From positions 1 to 47,475 of the forward strand of contig CAKTTR010000005.1 of NCBI GenBank assembly GCA_934615645.1: DNA of 47,475 nt. Direction: 5' to 3'. Both the position numbers and the translations under genes were made by a program. Below the pieces are notes generated by a model that saw only the letters and a program-made list of their open reading frames with translations, ran no database searches and was not told the DNA's origin. Of the stretch, positions 8,239-17,812 are shown in pieces. This stretch comes from an uncultured Oscillospiraceae bacterium (GTDB lineage Bacteria > Bacillota > Clostridia > Oscillospirales > Oscillospiraceae). How positions within the stretch are numbered: position 1 is the first letter of the stretch; each line of letters begins with the position of its first letter.

Positions 8239-10041
8239 TTATAGCTTTTTCGGGTGGCTCTCGCCCAGGGGGCCGTTGATGACGTCGGGGTTCGGCTGGG
8301 GCAGGCCGGCGGCGTTGCGGCGAACATAGGTCGTATGCAGCAGCATATGGGCCCGGGGCTTGCCCGGCGCGTCCAGGAATTCCTCGTAGAGGGTCTGGAT
8401 GCGGGGGTTATCGCAGCTCAGGCGCAGAGCGTTTTTCTGGTCGGCCTGATAGAGCGCGGCAGAGCGCAGGGCCTTGAGGTCCGTATAATTGCGGACGCTA
8501 TCGCTCTGGACCGGCTGGCCGCCGCCGTTGATGCAGCCGCCGGGGCAGGCCATGACCTCGACCATCTGATAATCCGCCTCGCCGGACTTGATTTTCTCCA
8601 GCAGCTTGCGGGCATTGGCCAGGCCCGAGGTGACGGCAACCCGGATGGGCTTGCCGCCCAGATCATAGGCGACCTCCCGGATGGCCTCCGGCCCGCGGAC
8701 CTGCTTGAGCTCCACCGTCTTGAGCTTGACGCCCAGCCAACGGGCAGCCGTCCGCAGCGCCGCTTCCATAACGCCGCCGGTGGCGCCAAAGATCGTACCG
8801 GCGCCGGAGCCGGTGTCAAACGGCGCGTCAAAGGCTTCGTCCCGCAGGTCGGCAAATTTGATGCCTGCGCCGCGGATCATCTTGGCCAGCTCCCGGGTCG
8901 TCAGGGCGACGTCGACGTCCTGATAGTCGTAGGTCTTCTCCTCCGGGCGGCCGACCTCGTATTTCTTCGCCGTGCAGGGGATGACGGAGACGACGAACAG
9001 TTTTTTGGGGTCAATGCCGTATTTCTGGCAATAATAGCTCTTGAGCAGCGCGCCGAACATCTGCTGCGGCGATTTGCAGCTGGAAAGATGGGGCAGCATA
9101 TCGGGGTAATAATGCTCCAAGAATTTGACCCAGGCCGGGCAGCAGCTGGTAAACAGGGGCAGCGTGCCGCCGTTTTTCAGCCGCTCCAGCAGCTCGTGGG
9201 CCTCTTCGATGATGGTCAGGTCCGCCGTCAGGTCCATATTGAAGACGGAGTCCGCGCCCAGGCGGCGGATGGCGGCGACCATTTTGCCCTCTACATTCGT
9301 CCCGATGGGCAGGTCGAAGCACTCGCCCAGGGTCGCGCGGATGGCCGGGGCCGTGAAGAAGACGACGCGCTTGTCCGGGTCGGAGATGGCGTCCCAGACC
9401 TCGTGGATCTGGCTCTTCTCGCTCAAGGCGCCGACGGGACAGGCCACAACGCACTGGCCGCAGCCGACGCAAGGCGAATCGGCCAGGCTCTTTTCAAACG
9501 CGCAGCCCACGTGGACCTGGTAGCCCCGCTGGATGGCCCCGATGACGGAGACCGCCTGCAGCTTCTTGCACGCCGCCACGCAGCGCATACACTGGATGCA
9601 CTTGGAATTATCCCGCACGATATAGGCGGATTTGTCGTCGATGGGATAGGCCCGGTCGTCGCCCTTGAAGCGCTCTTCGTCCACTTCGTAGTCAAAGGCC
9701 AGCTTCTGCAGCTCGCAGTGGTTGCCGCGGACGCAGGACAGGCAGCGCTTGCGGTGGCTTGAGAGGATCAGCTCGATGGTCGTCTTGCGGGAGGTGCGGA
9801 CCTTGGGGGTATTGGTAAAGACCTCCATCCCCTCCTCGACGGGGTAGACGCAGCTGGCGACCAGGCCCTTGCGGCCCTTGATCTCCACAACGCACACCCG
9901 ACAGGAGCCGATGCAGTTGATATCCTTGAGATAGCACAGCGAGGGGATCTCGATCTGGACGGACTTCGCCGCCTCCAGGATCGTCGAACCGGCAGGGACT
10001 TCGGCGTCGATGCCGTTGATTTTCAGATGTACCATATTCAT
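8239..10041 (-). CDS. hydA: [FeFe] hydrogenase catalytic subunit of an electron-bifurcating complex
   Basis: The 601-residue subunit reduces protons to H2 at the H-cluster. Domains in order: a [2Fe-2S] ferredoxin (Cys36, 47, 50, 64); a His-ligated [4Fe-4S] site (His96, Cys100, 103, 109); two [4Fe-4S] clusters (Cys148/151/154/158 and Cys191/194/197/201); and the H-cluster domain. The H-cluster motifs are L1 TSCCPAW at about 298, L2 IPCTAKKYE at about 354 and L3 MACPGGCINGGGQP. L2 is usually MPC, so Ile354 is unusual. The small-subunit-like tail ends near HMLLHTTY. The ATG at 10041 (MNMVHLK) follows GAGGGGGG by 8 nt and lies 14 nt after the hydB stop. It is also called HndD. Together with the next two genes it forms a HydABC/Hnd-type complex that couples NADH and reduced ferredoxin to H2. 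Confidence 0.96.
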   Translation of the reverse strand: MNMVHLKINGIDAEVPAGSTILEAAKSVQIEIPSLCYLKDINCIGSCRVCVVEIKGRKGLVASCVYPVEEGMEVFTNTPKVRTSRKTTIELILSSHRKRCLSCVRGNHCELQKLAFDYEVDEERFKGDDRAYPIDDKSAYIVRDNSKCIQCMRCVAACKKLQAVSVIGAIQRGYQVHVGCAFEKSLADSPCVGCGQCVVACPVGALSEKSQIHEVWDAISDPDKRVVFFTAPAIRATLGECFDLPIGTNVEGKMVAAIRRLGADSVFNMDLTADLTIIEEAHELLERLKNGGTLPLFTSCCPAWVKFLEHYYPDMLPHLSSCKSPQQMFGALLKSYYCQKYGIDPKKLFVVSVIPCTAKKYEVGRPEEKTYDYQDVDVALTTRELAKMIRGAGIKFADLRDEAFDAPFDTGSGAGTIFGATGGVMEAALRTAARWLGVKLKTVELKQVRGPEAIREVAYDLGGKPIRVAVTSGLANARKLLEKIKSGEADYQMVEVMACPGGCINGGGQPVQSDSVRNYTDLKALRSAALYQADQKNALRLSCDNPRIQTLYEEFLDAPGKPRAHMLLHTTYVRRNAAGLPQPNPDVINGPLGESHPKKL

Positions 10042-10055
10042 AGCAGCTTCCCCCC

Positions 10056-11950
<1,895 letters not shown>

Positions 11951-11954
<4 letters not shown>

Positions 11955-12463
11955 GCGGGTGCACCTCCCTTTCTGGCATAGTCCTCCAGAATCACAGGAA
12001 CCTGCTCCGGCGTCATGCGGCCGAAAACCTCATCGTTGATCATCATAACCGGAGCCAAGCCGCAGGCGCCGACACAGCGGCAGCTCTCCAGGGAGAACAG
12101 CCCGTCCGGCGTGCATTCGCCGACCTGGATGCCCAGCTTTCGCTCCACCGCCTCCAGAATCTTCGCCGCCCCCTTGACGTAGCACGCTGTCCCAAGACAG
12201 ATGCTGATGCGATAGATCCCCTTCGGGTTGAGCCGGAATTGGGAGTAGAATGTCGCCACGCCGTAAACCTCAGACAGGGAGATACCCAGTCCTTCCGCGA
12301 CGATCGCCTGTACTTCAATGGGTAAGTAGCCATAGATCTCCTGGGCCTGCTGCAGCACCGGCATCAGGCAGCCGAGCTGCTCCTTGTGCGCAGCGATGAC
12401 TTCCTTCAGCTGAAGCTCCTGCGCCAGAGTACCGCTGAAGGGCACCTGGGTCTTCTCTTCCAT
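11951..12463 (-). CDS. hydC: NuoE-like [2Fe-2S] subunit of bifurcating hydrogenase
   Basis: The 170-residue subunit has a helical N-terminus and a thioredoxin-like domain with one [2Fe-2S] cluster, ligands Cys89, Cys94, Cys130 and Cys134 (CLGTACYVKGA and CRCVGACGLAP). It is the first gene of the hydC-hydB-hydA operon and passes electrons next to the flavin subunit. The ATG at 12463 has AAGGAGG 10 nt upstream. A strong promoter lies 60-90 nt upstream on the minus strand. It is also called HndA. Length and motifs are normal. Confidence 0.95.
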
Positions 12464-12523
12464 GGTAGTCGGGCCTCCTTAATTTCTGCAGTTTTGGGAA
12501 GCTGCAATTTAGTTTGTTTTTAT

Positions 12524-12552
12524 ATTATAAAGCAACCGATTTGCAAAATCAA
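12524..12552 (-). promoter_or_regulatory. Promoter of the hydrogenase operon
   Basis: On the minus strand TTGATT (12552-12547) and TATAAT (12529-12524) are separated by 17 bp. I looked for a Rex site (TTGTTAA-type palindrome) around it and saw none. Confidence 0.75.
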
Positions 12553-12717
12553 CAAAAAAATCGTTTCCCATAAGCATGTCAGTGTGCAAATCGCATTAAA
12601 AAATCAAATATTATCAATAAAATTCTACTGAAATCCGGGTAAAACCGGGCAAAACGCCAGCGAAATCCTCGTTTTTTATCATACTTTTTTATCCTGCGTT
12701 TTTTTGCAAAACTTTGC

Positions 12718-12746
12718 TTGCACATCCAACAAAAAACCGGTACAAT
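12718..12746 (+). promoter_or_regulatory. Promoter of the SLOG-Fic pair
   Basis: TTGCAC at 12718-12723 and TACAAT at 12741-12746 have a 17-bp spacer, 26 nt before the SLOG gene start. It is divergent from the hydrogenase promoter. Confidence 0.65.
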
Positions 12747-12771
12747 AGCAGAAAGACAGGGGGTGGATGGG

Positions 12772-13233
12772 ATGCAAACCGGAAAAACCTGCTGCGTGAC
12801 GGGGCACCGCGGTCTGGCGCCATACCGACTGCGGCAGGCGGAGGACGCGCTGCGGGCAGAGCTCGCCCGGGCCATCGGCGACGGCTTTACGCATTTTATC
12901 AGCGGCTTTGCCGAGGGGGCAGATCTGCTCTTTGCCCAGCTAGTCGTGGAATACCGCCACCAGTATCCGCTGACCCTGGAGGCCGCCATCCCCTACCCGG
13001 CCCGGCTGCAAAACCGGGACCCGCGCTTCCAGGCCCTGCTCGCTCAGTGCGACGCCGTGCAGGTCCACAGCCCCCAGTATTTCCGCGGCTGCTTTATGGT
13101 CCGCAACCACTATATGGTCGATCACTCCCAGCGGGTCATCGCCGTCTACGACGGACGCTCCGGCGGCGGGACGGCAGCGACGATCCGCTACGCCCGCCAG
13201 ATGGGCATCCCCGTCTGCTGGGTCCCGGTGTGA
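12772..13233 (+). CDS. SLOG (DUF1273/YpsA-like) Rossmann-fold protein
   Basis: The 153-residue protein opens with the family signature MQTGKTCCVTGHRG. It continues with FISGFAEGADLLFAQL, the ligand-pocket region, and ends with HSQRVIAVYDGRSGGGTAATIRYAR. SLOG proteins resemble the DprA and LOG Rossmann folds and are thought to bind nucleotide-derived ligands; members such as YpsA have been linked to growth and division phenotypes. The function here is unknown. The ATG at 12772 was chosen because the conserved core begins there, a GGGGGTGG stretch lies upstream, and the promoter above ends at 12746, which rules out the longer frame. A Fic gene follows after 73 bp on the same strand. Confidence 0.85.
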   Translation: MQTGKTCCVTGHRGLAPYRLRQAEDALRAELARAIGDGFTHFISGFAEGADLLFAQLVVEYRHQYPLTLEAAIPYPARLQNRDPRFQALLAQCDAVQVHSPQYFRGCFMVRNHYMVDHSQRVIAVYDGRSGGGTAATIRYARQMGIPVCWVPV

Positions 13234-13306
13234 GCGCAGAATACAAAGCAGCCGCGATCGGCTGCGCAGCCCCGGTACTGCTGGGCATCTTACAAGGGAG
13301 GGCATC

Positions 13307-13912
13307 ATGACGCTGGAAAATAAATTAGGCATTACCGACGCCGCGGCGCTGGCCCGGGAGGAAGAGCGGATCAGCAAGAAAAAGGCGATTTGGCTCTTTG
13401 AGAGCGGCACGCTCGATACATTGCCTGTCGGTACCTTTGCAGCACTGCAGGCGATACACCGGTACCTGTTTGAAGATATTTACGAATTCGCGGGCAAGCT
13501 GCGCACGGTGAATCTGGCCAAGGGGAATTTCCGCTTTGCCCCGCTGATGTACCTGGACGCGGCGCTGCCAAATATCGACAAGATGCCGCAAGCCACCTTT
13601 GACGAGATCGTGGAAAAGTATGTAGAAATGAATATTGCCCACCCCTTCCGGGAGGGCAATGGCCGCAGCGCCCGCATCTGGCTCGACGGTATGCTGAAAA
13701 GCGGCATCGGGCAGGTCGTGGACTGGAGTAAGGTCGGCAAGGAGGACTATCTGCTCGCCATGGAGCGCAGCCCCATCCGGGACACAGAGATCAAAGTGCT
13801 CCTGCGTGCGGCCCTGACGCGCGATGTTACGAGCCGCGAAGTCTTCATGAAAGGGATCGACCACAGCTATTTCTACGAAGGATATACCACATTCAAAACC
13901 GCGGAGCTATAA
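13307..13912 (+). CDS. Fic-family AMPylator-like protein with C-terminal inhibitory motif
   Basis: The 201-residue protein carries a complete Fic active-site loop, HPFREGNGR at residues 112-120. In characterised relatives this transfers AMP from ATP to target proteins. The C-terminus has SYFYEG at 187-192, matching the (S/T)xxxE(G/N) inhibitory motif. It is built in at the C-terminus, as in class III Fic proteins such as that of Neisseria, so no separate antitoxin gene is needed and none is seen. The start MTLENKLGIT has AGGGAGG 5 nt upstream. It probably shares a transcript with the SLOG gene. The target is unknown. Confidence 0.92.
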   Translation: MTLENKLGITDAAALAREEERISKKKAIWLFESGTLDTLPVGTFAALQAIHRYLFEDIYEFAGKLRTVNLAKGNFRFAPLMYLDAALPNIDKMPQATFDEIVEKYVEMNIAHPFREGNGRSARIWLDGMLKSGIGQVVDWSKVGKEDYLLAMERSPIRDTEIKVLLRAALTRDVTSREVFMKGIDHSYFYEGYTTFKTAEL

Positions 13913-13914
13913 CA

Positions 13915-14148
13915 AGAGCGTGGCAAAAGAGTTTTTTGCCACGCTCTCAAACGCGGCTCCGCTGTATAAGCTCGAGGGGCAAAATCAGCACACTGTGTAA
14001 GCTTGAGTGACAAAATCAGCGATTTTGACTCTCGCTTAAGATTTTGACGCTCGCTTAAGATTTTAACTCTTGCTTACCGTTTCGCTGGGCTCACGTTTGC
14101 AGGGGCTCGCACCCTGCTGCGCGCATAATTTCGCGAGGCTTTTTGACA
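13915..14148 (+). repeat. Mosaic hairpin element, copy C (forward, internally deleted)
   Basis: It starts 3 nt after the fic stop with H1 (13915-13947, AGAGCGTGGCAAAA / TTTTGCCACGCTCT), which doubles as the fic terminator. H2 arms begin CAAACGCGGCTCC. The submodule around GAGTGACAAAATC and GATTTTGACTCTCGCTTA is partly multiplied (13970-14080). The GCACCCTGCTGCGCGCATAA linker then jumps directly to the CGCGAGGCTTTTTGACA end, so H3, H4 and their linker are absent. Confidence 0.78.
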
Positions 14149-14197
14149 GCCTAAGCAAAAACGCAAGCGTTTTTTACGCTTGCGTTTTTGCTTAGGC
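14149..14197. terminator. Bidirectional terminator with 22-bp perfect stem
   Basis: Positions 14149-14170 are perfectly complementary to 14176-14197 around a 5-nt T loop. A- and T-rich segments lie within the arms. It ends 3 nt from the stop codon of the small minus-strand gene and directly abuts element C. Confidence 0.7.
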
Positions 14198-14199
14198 CG

Positions 14200-14439
14200 C
14201 TATGGCGCGTCGTCCTCGCCGAAGAGTTCGGGTTTGCCTTCCCGCAGATCGCGCCAGGCGCGGGGGAGGCCCTGGTGGATGGTGGGATAGCGCTGGTCGG
14301 CGTCGCTGGTGGGCTGGATCTCATAGGTGCCGTATTTATTGACCATCTGAAATGCGCTCTCCGGATCGCCGGGGATATCCTGCACCGCAGGGTCCGGGCA
14401 GTCGGGGTACGGCGCGGGCCGCTTTCTTTTTTGCATCAT
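14200..14439 (-). CDS. Small protein of unknown function
   Basis: The frame encodes 79 residues, MMQKRKRPAPYPDCPDPAVQ..., rich in Pro, Asp and Gln, without a membrane segment or recognisable domain. A central stretch (FQMVNKYGTYEIQPT) looks like ordered protein. Two ATGs at 14439 and 14436 are possible starts. GGGAG lies 8-11 nt upstream, but it is part of a perfect 12-bp hairpin (14446-14477), so translation may be controlled. The gene sits alone between mosaic elements C and D. I do not recognise the family. Confidence 0.55.
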   Translation of the reverse strand: MMQKRKRPAPYPDCPDPAVQDIPGDPESAFQMVNKYGTYEIQPTSDADQRYPTIHQGLPRAWRDLREGKPELFGEDDAP

Positions 14440-14445
14440 AACATC

Positions 14446-14477
14446 ATCTCCCGGCGCTAGTATCCGCGCCGGGAGAT
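14446..14477 (-). promoter_or_regulatory. Hairpin covering the ribosome binding site of the small gene
   Basis: ATCTCCCGGCGC at 14446-14457 and GCGCCGGGAGAT at 14466-14477 form 12 perfect pairs with an 8-nt loop. On the minus strand the 3' arm contains the GGGAG ribosome binding site of the small gene starting at 14439. Confidence 0.6.
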
Positions 14478-14485
14478 GGTTTTAT

Positions 14486-14770
14486 GAGAAGTTGTCAAAA
14501 AAATTTTTTGACAACTTCTCAAACGTGACCCGCTTCGCTGGGCTCACGTTTGAAGGGAATTGCACCCTGCTGCGCGCATAATCCCTGCGCCTGCGGCGCA
14601 GGGATTCCACACTTGCAGGGCGTAAAGAGTTTTTCCCGACTATGCGCTGCATGGGTTCGACTTAGCCAATCGCGCTGCGCGCTCTTGGAGTCTCACCCAC
14701 TTGCCGCCGGAAAAAACGGATTGGAATCTTTTTGTGCCGTGCGCGGCACAAACTCTGCGAGGCTTTTTTG
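14486..14770 (+). repeat. Mosaic hairpin element, copy D (forward, nearly complete)
   Basis: The order is H1 (14486-14520, GAGAAGTTGTC / GACAACTTCTC), H2 (14520-14528 with 14544-14552), the CACCCTGCTGCGCGCATA linker, H3 (14580-14591 with 14595-14606, 12 perfect pairs), and a long linker with GCATGGGTTCGACTTAGCC and GGAGTCTCACCCACTTGC. H4 follows (14731-14739 with 14744-14752), and then the end CTCTGCGAGGCTTTTTTG. This is the best reference copy. Confidence 0.82.
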
Positions 14771-14808
14771 CGGTCTGGATTTTAAGCAGCTGCTATGCAT
14801 TGAAGACG

Positions 14809-15717
14809 TCACTGAATATGCTCGTGGTTGTTGATATGGTCCTGGCAATAGCAGTAGTAGCCCTTGCAGCGGGAGCAGTAGCGGAATTCCAGATTGGGAT
14901 ACTCCGTATCCGTCCGGCCGCAGACGGTGCACTTGTGCCGGTAGGGCCGCGTGCCGGAGGCGCTGCGGTAATTGCCTGCCCAGTTGGGATTCGGCCCGGG
15001 GGCCGCCTTGGCGCGGAAGTTTTTCTGGGTCTGCGTTTTGCGGTAGCGCAGGGAATCGGGCAGCAAATTGGCCGCCTGCTTGCCGAAGAAGAGGAAATAG
15101 TTGGCCACCGCCAGCAGCGGGAACAGGCAGAACAGCGTCATCCGGACGGTCAGAATCCCCAGGCCGATGCAGCGCAGCAGGGACGTCACAATGCCCCAGG
15201 CTGTGAGCAAAATATCGACCCAGGCCAGATATTTCGCCTTGACCGGGATAATATAAAACAAGAGGAACCGGGCGTCGGGCATGATCGTCGCGATGGCCAG
15301 GAACAGACTCGCGTTGAGATACGTCGTCGTGGCGCTGCAGCCGATGAGCAGCGCGGCGATGTCCATGACGACGACACCCGTCAGATAGTAGAGATTAAAC
15401 CGCAGCACGCCCCACTGCCGTTCCAACATCCTGCCCATGAAATAGTAGCACAGCATGGAGATAAGCCCCAGGAAGAGCCCCACGCCGGTGGTATCCTGCA
15501 GGTAAGTAAAGACATAAGAGAACAGCCGCCAGACCTGGCCGTGCAGGATCTTCGTGCCATCAAAGCGCAGCAGCCCATAGATGGCGTTGCTGGGGTCTGC
15601 CAGGGAGAAAAAATAGACGATGAGATTGCCAATGGCAAGATAGAGCATCAAATTCGGGATGCCTTTGTTCTGATTTCGGTAACAAAACCGCGCAATGCTG
15701 CGGCGCAGATTTTTCAA
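14809..15717 (-). CDS. Rhomboid-like membrane protein lacking catalytic residues, with C-terminal zinc ribbon
   Basis: The 302-residue protein has about six to seven membrane segments between residues 22 and 215, arranged like rhomboids (NLMLYLAIGNLIVYFFSL; YVFTYLQ; MGRMLERQWGVLRFNLYY). The catalytic GxSG segment is replaced by YLNASLFLAIA, and I see no catalytic His in the last segment, so it should not be a protease. A hydrophilic tail ends in a cysteine-rich zinc-ribbon-like module (HKCTVCGRTDTEYP, YCSRCKGYYCYCQDH). The start is TTG at 15717; the frame is closed by TGA three codons upstream, and GGAAG lies about 9-13 nt upstream. The role is unknown; pseudo-rhomboids generally bind membrane proteins. 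Confidence 0.75.
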   Translation of the reverse strand: MKNLRRSIARFCYRNQNKGIPNLMLYLAIGNLIVYFFSLADPSNAIYGLLRFDGTKILHGQVWRLFSYVFTYLQDTTGVGLFLGLISMLCYYFMGRMLERQWGVLRFNLYYLTGVVVMDIAALLIGCSATTTYLNASLFLAIATIMPDARFLLFYIIPVKAKYLAWVDILLTAWGIVTSLLRCIGLGILTVRMTLFCLFPLLAVANYFLFFGKQAANLLPDSLRYRKTQTQKNFRAKAAPGPNPNWAGNYRSASGTRPYRHKCTVCGRTDTEYPNLEFRYCSRCKGYYCYCQDHINNHEHIQ

Positions 15718-15867
15718 ATGACGTCACTTCCTTTTCTTAGTCGCTCTTATGATAGCGAAAATTGCGCCAATTGTCCATAGATAAACTGTGAACATTCGAA
15801 GTATCGCCAATTTCTGCCGCCGGTTATACCATCGCTGGAATAAATTGCAAAAAAGCGTTGTGTATAC

Positions 15868-15896
15868 TTGTATTTCGGGCTGGTTTTTAGTAAAAT
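15868..15896 (+). promoter_or_regulatory. Promoter of the ECF S-component gene
   Basis: TTGTAT at 15868-15873 and TAAAAT at 15891-15896 have a 17-bp spacer. This leaves a leader of about 125 nt before the ATG at 16030. I recognise no riboswitch in it. Confidence 0.6.
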
Positions 15897-16029
15897 GAGG
15901 CAGACCCGCGTCTGTATGCGCGCCGCTGCACCCAAAATTCCGGCAGCAGGCAAGCCCCGCAGGCAGCGCAGGCAAAATTTTCACAACGCGCCGCATCCCG
16001 GGCCTTTGGGAGCGGCAGCAGGAGGTACT

Positions 16030-16677
16030 ATGCACAATCGAAAATCCCGCACCTATCCGCTGGCCATCTGTGCCATGCTCAGCGCCATCATTTTGCTGCT
16101 GGCCTTCACCCCCTTGGGGCTGATCGACCTGCCGCTCATTAAGGCGACGATCCTGCACGTGCCCGTCATCATCGGCGCGGTGCTGCTAGGCTGGCGCAAG
16201 GGGGCGCTGCTGGGCGGCGTATTCGGCCTGGCCAGCCTGGTCAAGAACACCATCGCCCCCAGCGCCCTGTCCTTCGCCTTCTCCCCGTTCATCCCCGTCC
16301 CGGGGACGGACCGCGGCAGCATCTGGGCGCTGGTCATCTGCCTGATCCCGCGCATTTTGACGGGCATCACGCCAGCACTGGTCTATGCCGGTGTCCGCCG
16401 GTGCTTCCGGAAGAAGAATTTGGGCGTTAACACTGGCGCGTCGATCCTGGCTGGGATCGTCGGCGCGCTGACGAACACGGTGCTTGTCATGGGGCTGATC
16501 TATCTGGTCTTCCGCCAGGCGTACGCGACGCTGCAGGGCATCTCGGTGAACGCTGTCCTGGGCGTGATCCTGGGCATCGTCGGCGCCAACGGCGTGCCGG
16601 AGGCCATCGCCGCCGCCATCCTGACCCCGGCCATCTGCGTCCCTCTGGGCAAAGCCCTCCGGCTGGACACGCAATAA
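16030..16677 (+). CDS. ECF transporter substrate-binding (S) component, PanT-like
   Basis: The 215-residue membrane protein has about six hydrophobic segments. The stretch KATILHVPVIIGAVLLGWRK followed by GALLGGVFGLASLVKNT is typical of S components of the DUF3816/PanT-like group, suggesting pantothenate or a similar vitamin, but the substrate is not proven. The ATG at 16030 is preceded by GGAGG at 16021-16025; the longer frame upstream overlaps the promoter and was rejected. No A or T genes are adjacent, so it most likely docks with the shared EcfA1-EcfA2-EcfT module encoded at 28090-30619. A strong terminator follows. Confidence 0.85.
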   Translation: MHNRKSRTYPLAICAMLSAIILLLAFTPLGLIDLPLIKATILHVPVIIGAVLLGWRKGALLGGVFGLASLVKNTIAPSALSFAFSPFIPVPGTDRGSIWALVICLIPRILTGITPALVYAGVRRCFRKKNLGVNTGASILAGIVGALTNTVLVMGLIYLVFRQAYATLQGISVNAVLGVILGIVGANGVPEAIAAAILTPAICVPLGKALRLDTQ

Positions 16678-16702
16678 ATATAAATAAATACAAACACGAA
16701 AC

Positions 16703-16752
16703 ACCCCCTACGCTGGTGCAGGCCCTGGGTCTGCACCAGCGCGGGGGTTTTC
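16703..16752 (+). terminator. Terminator between S component and EamA gene
   Basis: GCTGGTGCAG (16712-16721) pairs with CTGCACCAGC (16731-16740). Outer arms ACCCCC (16703-16708) and GGGGGT (16743-16748) lead into a T-run. It separates two convergent genes and may serve both. Confidence 0.88.
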
Positions 16753-16769
16753 AGCATTTTAACGCTGCG

Positions 16770-17609
16770 TCATAAATTCAGCAGCACCAGGCTAATGAGG
16801 ATCACGCCGAGGGCGGCCAGACGCCGCCGGGTGAAGCGCTCGTGGAACACGGCAAAGCCCGCCAGGCTGATGAGCACAATGGCGCCGACGCTGTAGGTCG
16901 GGTAAGCCACGACCGCCGGGACGGAATCCAGGCTCAGCAGCAGAAACCGGGAGGAGATATAATTCGGCACGCCGATCAAGATACCAAAGAGCACCTCCCA
17001 TTTTCCCAGGCGCTGCCGCTTGGCAAAGATCAGCGCCGTGCACAAAAGCAGCGCCGTCAAAAACGTATAGACCAGGTACTGATTTTTCAGCGCCGCCTGG
17101 CCATAATAGGCATAGACCTTTGCCATAACATCGGTAAATCCCCCAGCCAGCAGCAGGGCGATGAGGCCCCAGCGATTTTTCGCCGGGCCGCTGGCGCTGT
17201 CAAAGTGCAGAAGGCCGATGGCGGCCAGGGCGCCTGCAAAGCCGATGAGCTGGCACAGCCCCGGCGTCTCCCGAAAGAGGACGACGGCCAGCACCGCCGG
17301 GACCAGCACCCCCAGGCGCATAAACGTCGCCGGGAGGACGACGCCGTTTTGCCGGATATTCCAGTGCAGCAGCACAAAGCTGGTCAGATACAGCAGCCCG
17401 CTGAGCGCGCCGACCCACAGGGCCGTCCCAAAACCCGCCGCCTGCACCGGCAGCAGCTGCCCTGGCCCGGCATAAAGGGCGGCCAGCAGGCAGCAGGTCA
17501 CATAGTTCATCGCCAGCATGGGCATTTGGTTCTGCGTGTATTTTTTGCTCACGCGCATGACGATGGAGATCATCGCGTTGCAGCAAATGGCCAGGATCAG
17601 ATAAAGCAT
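16770..17609 (-). CDS. EamA/DMT-family transporter
   Basis: The 279-residue protein has about ten membrane segments in two repeated halves, the pattern of drug/metabolite transporters of the EamA type. These usually export amino acids or metabolites. Typical stretches are RLGVLVPAVLAVVLFRETP in the first half and SVGAIVLISLAGFAVFHERF in the second, each with the end-of-segment Glu of the family. The ATG at 17609 (MLYLILAICCNAMI) has GGAGG upstream; the longer frame adds an unrelated basic segment. The substrate is unknown. Confidence 0.88.
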   Translation of the reverse strand: MLYLILAICCNAMISIVMRVSKKYTQNQMPMLAMNYVTCCLLAALYAGPGQLLPVQAAGFGTALWVGALSGLLYLTSFVLLHWNIRQNGVVLPATFMRLGVLVPAVLAVVLFRETPGLCQLIGFAGALAAIGLLHFDSASGPAKNRWGLIALLLAGGFTDVMAKVYAYYGQAALKNQYLVYTFLTALLLCTALIFAKRQRLGKWEVLFGILIGVPNYISSRFLLLSLDSVPAVVAYPTYSVGAIVLISLAGFAVFHERFTRRRLAALGVILISLVLLNL

Positions 17610-17742
17610 AGCAGCCTCCGCCGCCGTGCTGCCCAAACGAGCGGCGCGGCGTATTTTTTCTCTGCCTGCTATGATAGCATCTCGCGGCGCGGTTTTCCAG
17701 CGCAAATCGCGCCAAGAAATCAGTATTTTTATCCCGATATAT

Positions 17743-17784
17743 CCCCCCGGGGGGCTTGAAGGCAGGCGGCGCGGCGGGTAAAAT
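17743..17784 (+). promoter_or_regulatory. Promoter and palindrome of the Ni/Co transport operon
   Basis: TTGAAG at 17756-17761 and TAAAAT at 17779-17784 have a 17-bp spacer. A perfect 12-bp palindrome, six C then six G (17743-17754), touches the -35 box and could be an operator. No cobalamin riboswitch is seen in the short leader (transcription would start near 17791, ATG at 17813). Confidence 0.55.
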
Positions 17785-17812
17785 CATAAAAAAACCGAAA
17801 GGATGTGGTCAC

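Noticed and set aside
12464..12771. Rex redox-regulator site at the hydrogenase promoter
   Set aside because: No TTGTTAA-type inverted repeat is seen between the divergent promoters.
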